Shown here one piece after another: positions 7,510 through 15,579 of a DNA stretch of 64,000 nucleotides (position 1 is the first letter of the stretch; each line of letters opens with the position of its first letter). The notes under the pieces were generated by a model. That model saw only the letters and a list, made by a program, of their open reading frames with translations. It made no database searches and was not told the DNA's origin. Both the position numbers and the translations under genes were made by a program. The stretch is from Geobacter sp. (GTDB lineage: Bacteria; Desulfobacterota; Desulfuromonadia; Geobacterales; Pseudopelobacteraceae), in NCBI GenBank assembly GCA_009684515.1, contig WKKS01000005.1, forward strand, positions 164,288-228,287, in the 5' to 3' direction.

Positions 7510-8322
7510 TTAAGAGTTTGTGCATACATAGCCACCAAGTCGACCATATTTAACATTATCTTTTAAATGCACAAATTCTTTATAAATTATTCTATCTGGC
7601 AATATCTGATAGGTATTAATGCCCGTTACAGCTCCGTTGAAGGAGACAGTTCGAACACCGAAGCAGTACATATGCGAAGAACCAAAAGGAAATCTTTGCG
7701 AAAAATGTTGATGTCCATGAAATAAATAGTTGAATTTATATTTGTCGAGTAGCAAAAGAAGTTCATAAGCGTTCCTAATAACTGACTGATCTTGCTCATT
7801 TATGTTTAAGATGTGGTGATGAAAATAAGCAACTCTTATTTTTTCATCATTTTTGATTCTCAATACTCTATCTAATTCAGCTATATCAACATATCCGTAC
7901 TTATGATCTAAACGATATGCCGTATTTATGCCTATAAAAAGGATGCCGTTATTAGAAACGATAGAAACACTATCACTTTTATAGCTACAGATATTATCGC
8001 CTCTAACTCCATAAGCAAATGATTCAAAATCTTTAAAATATCTCTGGCCATTTGCTATAATGTCGTGATTGCCAGGGCACAACAAAACATTTTCCCTCTT
8101 GAAGGGGACTGTTCCAAAGAGAGTTTTAAAAAATCTGGTTGCGATCGTATACGAATTCAAATCCCCCTGAAAAGCAATGTCACCAGTAACTAGTAATATG
8201 CATTCTGGATCACCAATTTCAGAAAATAATTGCTGAATACCGCATATTATTTCAGCTTCTTGGATGTTCTTTCCTGAGGCACCGCAGTGAATATCAGAAA
8301 TATGGATTATGTTTTGGTTCAT
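7510..8322 (-). CDS. calcineurin-like metallophosphoesterase
   Basis: A 270-residue protein with all five metallophosphoesterase motifs in order: D10-I-H12 in 'HISDIHCG', G-D in 'LVTGDIAF', G-N-H-D in 'LCPGNHD', H in 'AYFHHH', and G-H-x-H in 'LFHGHQHF'. It should bind two metal ions and hydrolyse a phosphomonoester or phosphodiester. There is no signal peptide, so it acts in the cytoplasm. In this operon a nucleotide or cyclic-nucleotide substrate is plausible but unproven. ATG at 8322 has an AAGAG site; a longer frame to 8364 lacks one. Confidence 0.85.
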   Translation of the reverse strand: MNQNIIHISDIHCGASGKNIQEAEIICGIQQLFSEIGDPECILLVTGDIAFQGDLNSYTIATRFFKTLFGTVPFKRENVLLCPGNHDIIANGQRYFKDFESFAYGVRGDNICSYKSDSVSIVSNNGILFIGINTAYRLDHKYGYVDIAELDRVLRIKNDEKIRVAYFHHHILNINEQDQSVIRNAYELLLLLDKYKFNYLFHGHQHFSQRFPFGSSHMYCFGVRTVSFNGAVTGINTYQILPDRIIYKEFVHLKDNVKYGRLGGYVCTNS

Positions 8323-8436
8323 TAGAGTCTCTTTGCGCCATATAAAATCTTGTAAATGTACCAAAATTTAAGACTAAAGTCCAAATAAAGAGTTAGTTGT
8401 CAAGATGCCTACATACTTCCGCGTCAGATATGTGGA

Positions 8437-9366
8437 CTACTCGATGCTTTTATTCGCGATACCAAACGGAATATGCACCATTGGTATGTCACCCGCTTCG
8501 GATTCGAGATGGCTTTTTTGATCATCGAAATACATGTGTGGCTTCAATGTTGAAAGTATTCTGTCTTTTTGCATCCCACCAAGAAAAAAGGTCTCATTTG
8601 CGCAAACTCCCCAGTGTTCCAGAGTGGTTATTACCCTTTCATGAGCAGGTGCATTTCTGGCGGTAACAATCGCAGTTCTAATGATACGCTGATAGTCTCT
8701 ATTTTTTTCTTCCTCTCTATCTTCCAACTTCTGCATGTACGATAGTTTTTTGAATAGATCAGCTAGTGGCCCTGGTTTGTGTGGTATATGCGAATTCAGT
8801 ACCTCGTACTTGTGAAATGCAGGTAAATCAGAACCCTTAAAAACGACTTCGGATTCATCGTCAGCGATTACGCCATCAAAGTCGAAAGCAATTATTAATT
8901 CATCATTATCATCATCTACTACTACGCTTGGCAGTACAGTTCCACCCGGATACCCTTTAGCAATTGCTTTCAAAACATCTTCTTCATTTGCCGAAAGAAA
9001 CAGAGATGCATTAAATGCGGGAATATATTCGTATGGAGATTTTCCTTCCATAAATGCTGCCCTTGAAATATCTAAACCGTAGTGAGCTATCGATCTAAAT
9101 ACCCTTTTTCCGGTAGCTGCAGAGTTTTTGGAGAGTAGTACGACTTCTACTGGAGACTGTTGAGGGAATCGCTTATTGATATTTAAAAATCTACGAATAA
9201 ATGGGAAAGCAACTCCTTTTCCAAGCTCCTTATTCAAATTTTCGGTTTGGAACTCCTTATATGCTTTCGGACCTTTCTCTAAGAAAATAGCATGCGATTC
9301 TGAAAGATCGAATAGTGCGCTTGATGAAACGGCAATAACCAGTTTTCTGTCTATTGGGTATGGCAT
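8437..9366 (-). CDS. cN-I family cytosolic 5'-nucleotidase
   Basis: A 309-residue protein matching the cytosolic 5'-nucleotidase I family (bacterial relatives of NT5C1A). The N-terminal half shows 'VIAVSSSALFDLSES', 'VEVVLLSKNS', 'GLDISRAAFMEG' and 'LFLSANEEDV'. The HAD core shows 'AFDFDGVIADDES' (nucleophile Asp and acid/base Asp), 'IVTARNAP' and 'HMYFDDQ'. The reaction is (d)NMP to nucleoside plus phosphate. It is the first gene of the cargo operon; AAGGA lies 5 nt before the ATG. A 114-nt gap separates it from the phosphoesterase gene. Confidence 0.87.
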   Translation of the reverse strand: MPYPIDRKLVIAVSSSALFDLSESHAIFLEKGPKAYKEFQTENLNKELGKGVAFPFIRRFLNINKRFPQQSPVEVVLLSKNSAATGKRVFRSIAHYGLDISRAAFMEGKSPYEYIPAFNASLFLSANEEDVLKAIAKGYPGGTVLPSVVVDDDNDELIIAFDFDGVIADDESEVVFKGSDLPAFHKYEVLNSHIPHKPGPLADLFKKLSYMQKLEDREEEKNRDYQRIIRTAIVTARNAPAHERVITTLEHWGVCANETFFLGGMQKDRILSTLKPHMYFDDQKSHLESEAGDIPMVHIPFGIANKSIE

Positions 9367-9965
9367 ATAATTCCTTTGTCAATTTTGTTATTGACCTGAT
9401 CCGGTCAACTCGCTTGGGATATCAACCAACATTTTTCTGACCATCTCCGTTCTAACTCTGCAGTCGCTTAAATAATTCTCACAGACTTATCACATTGATC
9501 ATGTCCAAACAAAGCTTATTATTTCAGCACTTCCCGGAGACCAGGGAAGGCGCTATAAGCCGACCAAGTCGAAGGGTGATGGCGAACGTTAGTGAGCGCA
9601 AGTGCAAAAGGCGGAACGTTAGTTCCGCCGTCCCAATAACTCCGATAAGTCCATTAACCTCAAATGTTCCCTAATTGTTTCGTCCGGCAATCCGGCATCT
9701 TTACGCCGGTTTGACAGACGGCCTGTAGTCTTTGGCGATTATGACGCCGCCGTAACGAAACAGAGTGCAACGCCGTGAAGTGAAGCGCGGTGTGCTATGA
9801 GTTGCCGTTGATTCTTTGAATCTATCCTGGCGAAAGTTAGACGGCGCGGCCTTGTGCGCTGGCTGACTGTAGCGGTCTTTCCCACTTTTTAAAGCTTTTC
9901 TTCAAAATTATAGATATTTCAGCTACCATGACCGCCATCATTACAAAAGATGACCGGAGACAGAT
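9367..9965. other. 599-nt gene-free divergent region with several hairpins; possible origin or control region
   Basis: This stretch separates the minus-strand cargo operon from the plus-strand replication-integration module. It has no convincing frame. Visible inverted repeats are 9530-9535/9544-9549 (CTTCCC/GGGAAG), 9610-9617/9622-9629 (8-bp stem GGCGGAAC, 4-nt loop) and 9692-9696/9705-9709 (CCGGC/GCCGG). The word 'gaacgttagt' occurs twice close together (near 9583 and 9614). Because a Rep-like gene lies downstream, an origin of replication or a bidirectional promoter region is plausible. Confidence 0.5.
9391..9408. promoter_or_regulatory. inverted repeat upstream of the cargo operon (possible operator)
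   Basis: TTGACC-6 nt-GGTCAA forms a perfect 6+6 inverted repeat centred about 34 nt before the 5'-nucleotidase start codon. Its minus-strand half also resembles a -35 box (TTGACC), but I see no good -10 partner. Confidence 0.35.
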
Positions 9966-10922
9966 ATGAATAACGTCGAAATGTGGGCAAAAGACAAGCC
10001 GCCACTCATTGCCCAGTTTGCCCCACAAATGGCCGCTTTCTCACGTGAACTGCCTGATTTGTTCCGCAACCTGAAAAAACGTAATCTTGCCAATCAAAAA
10101 TCAGACTTACCGCACCTGCCTTCCTGGTATGCCCTCTACCGCAATCATAAAAAATATTGCGAACCTTTTTTAAAAATGCTGGTTGAATCATCAGAGTATG
10201 CCAGCCAACTCCTGACACTTGGCGTCGATTTACATGAACACTCTAGACAGAAAGAGGTCATTGCAACGCGCACACAAACTGACGACGATCTACGCAACGG
10301 CAGAGTATTCTGGCATAACCTCAAAGAACTCTCCTTTGCAGACCTGAGGGATGATTTTGAAGATCGAAAGCTTGATTGTGCCACTACTGCGACCATCCAA
10401 AAATATATCTCCGAATACAGCATGGAAATCTCATTCATCTTTCAGGTATTCACCCCCTGTTACATCCTCTACAAAATGCATCCGATACATTTGTACCGCA
10501 AAGCCTGTCGCAATGATTCCAAAGGCAACGTCAATATCAGTGCCATCGATATGTTGCTGCGTCTTGATCCGCTCATGCTCCATGATCCGGCAATCGGCCA
10601 GCAGATTCAAAAAGTCCGGCTGTTCGGCAGACAGACCACCTATCAGAACCTTGTCGAAGCCCCCTTGAAACCATTTAAAGCCACCATCACCAACAGCAAA
10701 ATAAAGGCATCAATTGCGTCGCTGATTTCCATACTGGCTGAGCAACTTAATCAACCGCTTACGTCAAGAGAAATCAGGAAACTTTTTGACGCTATAGCCA
10801 AAGATGCTGACAAAGTTGACGATGATAAGCATATCCCTCGAACTACGGAAACATTCAGCAAATCCATACAGAGAAAACGTTCATCCTGGGAGCCACTACT
10901 TCCCCGGACAGTAAAACCTTAA
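9966..10922 (+). CDS. unknown protein, first gene of the element's backbone module
   Basis: A 318-residue soluble protein I do not recognise. It is rich in Leu, Lys, Asp and His, with no signal peptide, no membrane helix and no clear motif. A hydrophobic aromatic patch ('FIFQVFTPCYILYK') lies near residues 155-170. The C-terminus is basic ('SKSIQRKRSSWEP'). A GGAG site lies 7 nt before the ATG. It precedes the Rep-like gene by 68 nt on the same strand, so a role in replication or its control is possible. Base composition matches the backbone, not the cargo. Confidence 0.65.
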   Translation: MNNVEMWAKDKPPLIAQFAPQMAAFSRELPDLFRNLKKRNLANQKSDLPHLPSWYALYRNHKKYCEPFLKMLVESSEYASQLLTLGVDLHEHSRQKEVIATRTQTDDDLRNGRVFWHNLKELSFADLRDDFEDRKLDCATTATIQKYISEYSMEISFIFQVFTPCYILYKMHPIHLYRKACRNDSKGNVNISAIDMLLRLDPLMLHDPAIGQQIQKVRLFGRQTTYQNLVEAPLKPFKATITNSKIKASIASLISILAEQLNQPLTSREIRKLFDAIAKDADKVDDDKHIPRTTETFSKSIQRKRSSWEPLLPRTVKP

Positions 10923-10990
10923 AGCAGTGTCCGGGTAACCGCTAAAATCATGGCGATAATTCAAGTATCACACTACTTGAAGGAGTCTCC

Positions 10991-12262
10991 ATGAAATCGA
11001 ATCACAACGATCTATCAGACAGCAGCTACATTCACGAAACCACAATCTCAAACAAGAACGCTTTCCCGTCAGGGGTCGCCCCCTCTGGGGGAAGCCCTGA
11101 CGGGAAAGCGGAACCTTCCTCCAGCAGGATGGTACCTGTAACACATCCTGCTTCCTCCCCACTCGTTGAAGAGTTCCAGTTTCTCCTCTGCGGCATTGAT
11201 TCCCTTGACCTCGGTTTATATGTTGCCTGGGGATCAGACTGGAAACGCCGCCTTCAATCTCTCGACAAAAAGAAACAACAAGCCCGTAAAAACGGCGGTC
11301 TGCTTATCTCCATGCCCTCCGGTAGAAACTGTATCTTCAAGCCAGGTGGCAAGGGCGAGAACTACCGCTTTCATCTCCAGTTTGACGCCTACAACCTTTT
11401 TATTGGCAAAGCTGCTCGCCCTGGAACATCCCCCAACGTCTATCTCTCCATCAGTGCCAAGATACTCTGGCAAAACGGCATTGAAACTGCTTTGTCATGG
11501 ATCGCACTTGATCTGAAAGCAATCGGCGGTGGCACGATCCAACTTGCCCAGGTCAGCCGCCTTGATCTTTGCGCCGACTTTCTGGTTCCCGGTGGCGTCT
11601 CTCACGAATTCATTCTGTCCCACAAAGTAACCCGCAATGACAAAGGCAAGCTCTACCTCGACAAGAACGAACTGCAAACCTATTACGCCGCCGATGGCAA
11701 GTCACCTATTCAGCTTCGTATCTACAACAAGGGACTGGAAGTCAAACAAGGTGGTGTCAAACTCTGGTTCCTCAATCTCTGGAAGCGTGAATCAACCGAT
11801 GACATCTGGAGAATAGAATTCCAAGTGCGCCGCCCGGCACTCAAACAGTTTGGCATCAACTCCCTTGACGATCTGAAAGAGAAACAGGCCGGTCTATGGG
11901 GCTATCTCACGACGAAATGGTTTTCTCTCCGCCTCCCCGATAACGACAAAGCCGAACGTAAAACCATTCATCCCTTTTGGTCTGCCATCCAGGAGTGTTT
12001 CAAGAATCATGCTCCTGGCACTGACAGCCAGGTGCACCGTGACTATGGGACATCCGGCGCCGCCTCACCGGAATGGCATCTTTCCCATATAGACGGCTGT
12101 CTTTCCTCCTTTGCCGCCTTCCTGGGAATAACCAATCGCCTTGATGCCCTGCAAGAGCTTCAAAGCCGCCTGACCAAACGCAACAACGCCGCCGACTTTG
12201 AAACCGCCTGCATCAAGAAAGCAATTCAACGCGGCACGTTGTCAGATGGAGGTGGCCGCTAA
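10991..12262 (+). CDS. replication initiation-like protein (Rep_trans / phage-plasmid Rep type)
   Basis: A 423-residue protein with the order of motifs seen in phage and plasmid replication initiation factors. These are a central 'VSRLDLCADF' (R190 to F197), then 'TYYAADGKSPIQLRIYNKGLE' split around residues 227-247 (aromatic Y-Y then R-x-Y-x-K), then 'IWRIEFQVRRPALKQFGI'. Such proteins nick an origin to start rolling-circle or related replication. The first 60 residues look disordered and are encoded across a 16-bp perfect inverted repeat. AAGGAG lies 7 nt before the ATG. The stop shares one base with the next start (TAATG). Confidence 0.65.
   Translation: MKSNHNDLSDSSYIHETTISNKNAFPSGVAPSGGSPDGKAEPSSSRMVPVTHPASSPLVEEFQFLLCGIDSLDLGLYVAWGSDWKRRLQSLDKKKQQARKNGGLLISMPSGRNCIFKPGGKGENYRFHLQFDAYNLFIGKAARPGTSPNVYLSISAKILWQNGIETALSWIALDLKAIGGGTIQLAQVSRLDLCADFLVPGGVSHEFILSHKVTRNDKGKLYLDKNELQTYYAADGKSPIQLRIYNKGLEVKQGGVKLWFLNLWKRESTDDIWRIEFQVRRPALKQFGINSLDDLKEKQAGLWGYLTTKWFSLRLPDNDKAERKTIHPFWSAIQECFKNHAPGTDSQVHRDYGTSGAASPEWHLSHIDGCLSSFAAFLGITNRLDALQELQSRLTKRNNAADFETACIKKAIQRGTLSDGGGR
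11059..11110. repeat. 16-bp perfect inverted repeat with nested GC stem inside the rep gene
   Basis: Arms 11059-11074 and 11095-11110 are perfectly complementary (16 bp). Between them sits a further CCCCC/GGGGG stem at 11079-11083/11087-11091 with a 3-nt loop. The result is a very strong cruciform-capable structure near the 5' end of a Rep-like gene. It could be a rolling-circle double-strand origin, a translational attenuator, or an inserted repeat unit. Confidence 0.7.
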
Positions 12263-13770
12263 TGGACTCTTTCAGCGACTCCGCACTTTCCGCTTATTTC
12301 CCCGGCCTGGTGGATATCTGCCAGAATGAAGACAGGCAACTCGTTTATGCAATCCGCAAAGATGACGAACTGATCTTTACCCAGGAGTACAGCTCCGACA
12401 CGGAAAGCTTTGCCATACCGGAAAGAAAACATTTCCAGTTCACCATTCCACGCGTTTCCGAAGTCATGCGCTACTTCAACCAGGATGATGATGCCCTCTA
12501 TGACGATCTTCTGACCTACCTGAAACGCTTCTCCGGTCTGGACGATGTGCAATGGGCTATTGTCGCTCACTACGTCTTTCTGACTTATCTGCACGATCAT
12601 CCTGGTATCGACTATTGCGGCTATCTCCTTTTTTACGCCGTACCGGAACGAGGCAAGAGCAGAACCGGCAAATCAGTCACCTATATAGCTTTCAGGGGAA
12701 TTCATCTGATTGAACTACGGGAAGCTACCATCTTCCGCTATAGCCAGAATCTCCACGGCACACTGTTTCTTGATCTGCTCGATGTTTCCAAGAAAGCGGA
12801 GCGGGGTGGCTGTGATGACATTTTGCTGTTACGGGCTGAAAAGGGTGCCAAGTGTTCCCGCGTTCTCTTCCCGGATCAGGGCGCGTTCAATGATACGGTT
12901 TATTACGATATCTACGGCCCGACAATCATTGCCAGCAATGAACAGTTGCACAACATCCTTGAAACCCGCTGTCTGCCGATCATCATGCCGAACCGTCCCG
13001 GCAACTATGAGAATCCGCGTCCCGAACTCGGCCTTGAATTAAAAGAACGGCTAACTGCCTGGAGAGCGAAACACCTCACCACTTCCTTCTCTGACCTGGA
13101 ACCAATCGACGGCATATCAGGCCGACTGTGGGACATCACCAAGCCGATGTTATTTATGAACAGTCTGCTGCCGGTTGACGCTTCAATACTTGAAGATTCG
13201 ATTCTATCAATCGCCGGTGAAAAAGATGAATCAAGAAAAGATTCTCTTGAAGGCCGCTTGGTTGCCATCATCAAGGAAATCACCGACGAGGGTGGCCTTG
13301 GTCGCTTCGTTGAATGGAGCATCAAGACCGGTGACATTCGCAACAGGTTCAACATGGGCAGACCGGAAGACAAGCATGTTTCACCACAATGGATTGGCAA
13401 ACGCTTAAAGAGCATGAGTTTCCACAATCGGATTGTTCACGGTTATTCTGAAATTAAGATCACCGCCCAAGAATATGCCTTGATCCTCAAGCAGTACGGA
13501 CTGAACCAGAGAGAGTCGGCACACTCTACCAACTCTATACCTGAAAAAACCGAACAACATCAGCAAGTTTTGAAAGAGGTAGAGAGTGGTAGAGAGTCTG
13601 CACCGGTACGGATGGAGCGACTTACCTTCACGACACCGGAAGAGAAAGAAATCTACCTGGCACGATTGACCGAATTGAAGGAAACAGGCGGGCTGTCAAG
13701 GGACAATATGGAATGTCAGGCTCAGGCGCATCTTGAGCAATGGAGGGCTGACCATGATCTTCCCTTCTAA
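12262..13770 (+). CDS. P-loop ATPase of the element (replicative helicase/primase-associated type)
   Basis: A 502-residue protein with a Walker A-like motif, 'PERGKSRTGKS' (about residues 129-139). A 'TLFLDLLDVS' stretch follows about 35 residues later and could be Walker B. A 'GPTIIASNEQLH' segment resembles sensor I in superfamily 3/AAA+ helicase-like ATPases of phages and plasmids. The C-terminus is charged and predicted flexible. Position directly after the Rep-like gene, with a one-base overlap, fits an element-encoded helicase or loader. The exact family is not certain. Confidence 0.65.
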   Translation: MDSFSDSALSAYFPGLVDICQNEDRQLVYAIRKDDELIFTQEYSSDTESFAIPERKHFQFTIPRVSEVMRYFNQDDDALYDDLLTYLKRFSGLDDVQWAIVAHYVFLTYLHDHPGIDYCGYLLFYAVPERGKSRTGKSVTYIAFRGIHLIELREATIFRYSQNLHGTLFLDLLDVSKKAERGGCDDILLLRAEKGAKCSRVLFPDQGAFNDTVYYDIYGPTIIASNEQLHNILETRCLPIIMPNRPGNYENPRPELGLELKERLTAWRAKHLTTSFSDLEPIDGISGRLWDITKPMLFMNSLLPVDASILEDSILSIAGEKDESRKDSLEGRLVAIIKEITDEGGLGRFVEWSIKTGDIRNRFNMGRPEDKHVSPQWIGKRLKSMSFHNRIVHGYSEIKITAQEYALILKQYGLNQRESAHSTNSIPEKTEQHQQVLKEVESGRESAPVRMERLTFTTPEEKEIYLARLTELKETGGLSRDNMECQAQAHLEQWRADHDLPF

Positions 13771-13915
13771 ACGCCTTTTCAGAGATGCAAACGAGGAAGA
13801 ATTCTATCAGGACAAATTAGCGCGGTTGATCGCGGATGACCGCCTGGACGATGAAGAAACGGAACGGTGTGCCTGGGATGCTGTATTGAGACAAAGAGAC
13901 CATGACGACTGTTAA
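13754..13915 (+). CDS. small acidic protein, unknown
   Basis: A 53-residue charged protein with many Asp, Glu and Arg, and no Cys motif beyond the last residues. The ATG at 13754 has GGAGG 7 nt upstream. It lies between the ATPase (17-nt overlap) and the HTH gene (14-nt overlap), so it sits inside a compact cluster and is probably real. Function unknown; small acidic proteins at this position can be accessory or anti-defence proteins, but nothing here shows that. Confidence 0.5.
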   Translation: MIFPSKRLFRDANEEEFYQDKLARLIADDRLDDEETERCAWDAVLRQRDHDDC

Positions 13916-14174
13916 CAGCCCCCATACTGCTATGCCTGAACTCTTGACGGTGGAAGAGTTCGCCCAACGCCTGCGTGTTGGTCGCTCCACCGTATTTTTA
14001 TGGATTGCCAGCAAGAAGATGATTCAGGCGATTCATTATTTCAAGATCGGCAAAACAGTTCGCATCCCCTGGAGCTTGGAGCTGCTGGCCTCACTATCCA
14101 CAAAGAATGAGGAAACGGAACCGGCTCCGGTACGATCCGGGAAGAATCAGCGCATCATCAATCTCGACTATTGA
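13902..14174 (+). CDS. AlpA/Xis-like helix-turn-helix protein (probable excisionase)
   Basis: A 90-residue DNA-binding protein. 'LLTVEEFAQRLRVGRSTVFLWIASKK' (residues about 15-40, given here as its overall pattern) is the winged MerR-like HTH of excisionase/AlpA regulators, followed by 'HYFKIGKTVRIPWS', the typical wing with a basic strand. Such proteins bend att-site DNA and bias the integrase toward excision, or activate int. It is located just upstream of the integrase, as is usual. Confidence 0.82.
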   Translation: MTTVNSPHTAMPELLTVEEFAQRLRVGRSTVFLWIASKKMIQAIHYFKIGKTVRIPWSLELLASLSTKNEETEPAPVRSGKNQRIINLDY

Positions 14175-14188
14175 TAATCATTTAAAAG

Positions 14189-14200
14189 GAGACTAGTCTC
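14189..14200. repeat. 12-bp perfect palindrome upstream of the integrase gene
   Basis: GAGACTAGTCTC is a perfect palindrome in the 76-nt gap between the HTH gene and the integrase. It may be an operator or an arm site for the HTH protein. Confidence 0.45.
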
Positions 14201-14206
14201 TTAGTC

Positions 14207-14222
14207 GGACTACTACCGACGG
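14207..14222. repeat. pre-integrase motif, inverted partner of 4167-4183
   Basis: GGACTACTACCGACGG is matched in inverse orientation near the left end of the element (one base different). It also contains its own short inverted repeat with the preceding GTCGG (14204-14208 with 14216-14220). Confidence 0.5.
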
Positions 14223-14250
14223 AAGGAGGCTAACGGAATGGGGACATAAC

Positions 14251-15567
14251 ATGAAGAAGGCATCAAGCATGGTTTCGCTGAATGAAACCCTGCAATCTGG
14301 CGGCACTATTAAACGCCGCAAAATCTCTGAAAAACTGTATGTGGACTTTTACTACTTCGGCAACCGTATCACCAAGTCCACCGGCCTTGACGATACGCCA
14401 CAAAACCGGGTTAAAGTTCGCTCGTTCCTTGACAACTCAATGCAGAAAATCGAAGCCCGAACATTCAGGTTTGCTGATGCGTTCCCTGGTGCAACTCGTA
14501 AAGAGAAGAAATTATTTACTGAGCTTGAAGGGCAACAGTTCAGTCCCGAACCACAGCATGTTACTTTTGGTGAGTATGCCAAAACATGGATGAATCGGGT
14601 TCTACCGACTATTACGTCACAGTCGAAACTGAAACTGTATGAATCGGTCTTGAATTCCAGGATTATGCCTTACTTCAAAAAGATGAACTTCTACAAGATC
14701 ACCAGCACGGAGTTGCAAAACTTCATTGCCAGCATGAAGAAAGAATCAGGGCCGGACAAAGGACAACCTCTTTCCCGCGTACGCATCCAGAATATCTTCA
14801 TTCCCTTTCGCCGTATCTGGGAAGATGCCGCCGATCAGCATCGCTGGAATTTACGGAATCCGTTTGAGACGATCAACAAGCATTTGCCGTCAAAGATTCG
14901 TAAAAGAAACGGCAAGGTGTTCCGTTATGACGAATGGAAGGATTTCATTGCCTGCGCTCCGGTGTTTTTCAGGCCGCATCTTGAATTTCTGATAATGACC
15001 GGTTTGTCAGCAAGTGAGCTGGCCGGACTTCGGAAAGAGGACGTTTCAGATAAGGCAATCACCCTGAATCGTTCTATCGTCCTGGGACATGAGAAAGAAC
15101 GGCTCAAGAATGATTTCCGTTACCGGCGTATTCCTATGACGGAAGCAATCAAAAAGCTGGTGAATCAGATGAATGAAATTTGCCCGAATTCTCCGCAACT
15201 CTTCCCAATGGAGAACGGCAAACCATTCGACGGCAATTCATTCAGGAAGATTGTCTGGAACAAAGCCCTGGAAGAGTCACAGATTGCCTACAAGACGCCG
15301 TACAGCACACGGCATACCTTCTGCGCCTGGGCGCTTACTATCGGCATGAACCCTATGAAGCTGGTTAATTTGATGGGTCATTCAAGCAAGCAGATGGTGT
15401 ATCAGGTGTACGGGGATTACGTGGAAGACCTGGAGGATGATGTGGATGATATTATTCGTTATTTCGGCGTCGATTTTCTGATCAGACCAGGCAAAAAAAC
15501 ATCCCCACTACTGACTTATGGGGACAGTGTGGGGACAGTTGGTACGTTGACTCATTTAACTCACTGA
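14251..15567 (+). CDS. tyrosine recombinase / phage-type integrase
   Basis: A 438-residue tyrosine integrase with an N-terminal arm-binding region, a SAM-like core-binding domain (about 105-215) and a catalytic domain (about 225-400). Catalytic residues that can be placed are K286, R354 in 'YSTRHTF', H377 in 'MGHSS', and the nucleophile Y387 in 'QVYGDY'. The first conserved arginine, normally in 'TGLRxSE', reads Ser253 ('TGLSASEL'), and the His of HxxR reads Tyr351. The gene ends 12 nt before the right att copy, adjacent to its target tRNA-Gly. It should catalyse integration and excision of the 11.5-kb element. Confidence 0.92.
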   Translation: MKKASSMVSLNETLQSGGTIKRRKISEKLYVDFYYFGNRITKSTGLDDTPQNRVKVRSFLDNSMQKIEARTFRFADAFPGATRKEKKLFTELEGQQFSPEPQHVTFGEYAKTWMNRVLPTITSQSKLKLYESVLNSRIMPYFKKMNFYKITSTELQNFIASMKKESGPDKGQPLSRVRIQNIFIPFRRIWEDAADQHRWNLRNPFETINKHLPSKIRKRNGKVFRYDEWKDFIACAPVFFRPHLEFLIMTGLSASELAGLRKEDVSDKAITLNRSIVLGHEKERLKNDFRYRRIPMTEAIKKLVNQMNEICPNSPQLFPMENGKPFDGNSFRKIVWNKALEESQIAYKTPYSTRHTFCAWALTIGMNPMKLVNLMGHSSKQMVYQVYGDYVEDLEDDVDDIIRYFGVDFLIRPGKKTSPLLTYGDSVGTVGTLTHLTH

Positions 15568-15579
15568 ATCAATTATGTT

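Noticed and set aside
12262..13770. Calling the ATPase a DnaB or specific helicase family.
   Set aside because: Only a Walker A-like motif and loose supporting segments are visible; the family cannot be named safely.
13754..13915. Anti-CRISPR or toxin call for the small acidic protein.
   Set aside because: Size and charge alone are not evidence; it is left as unknown.
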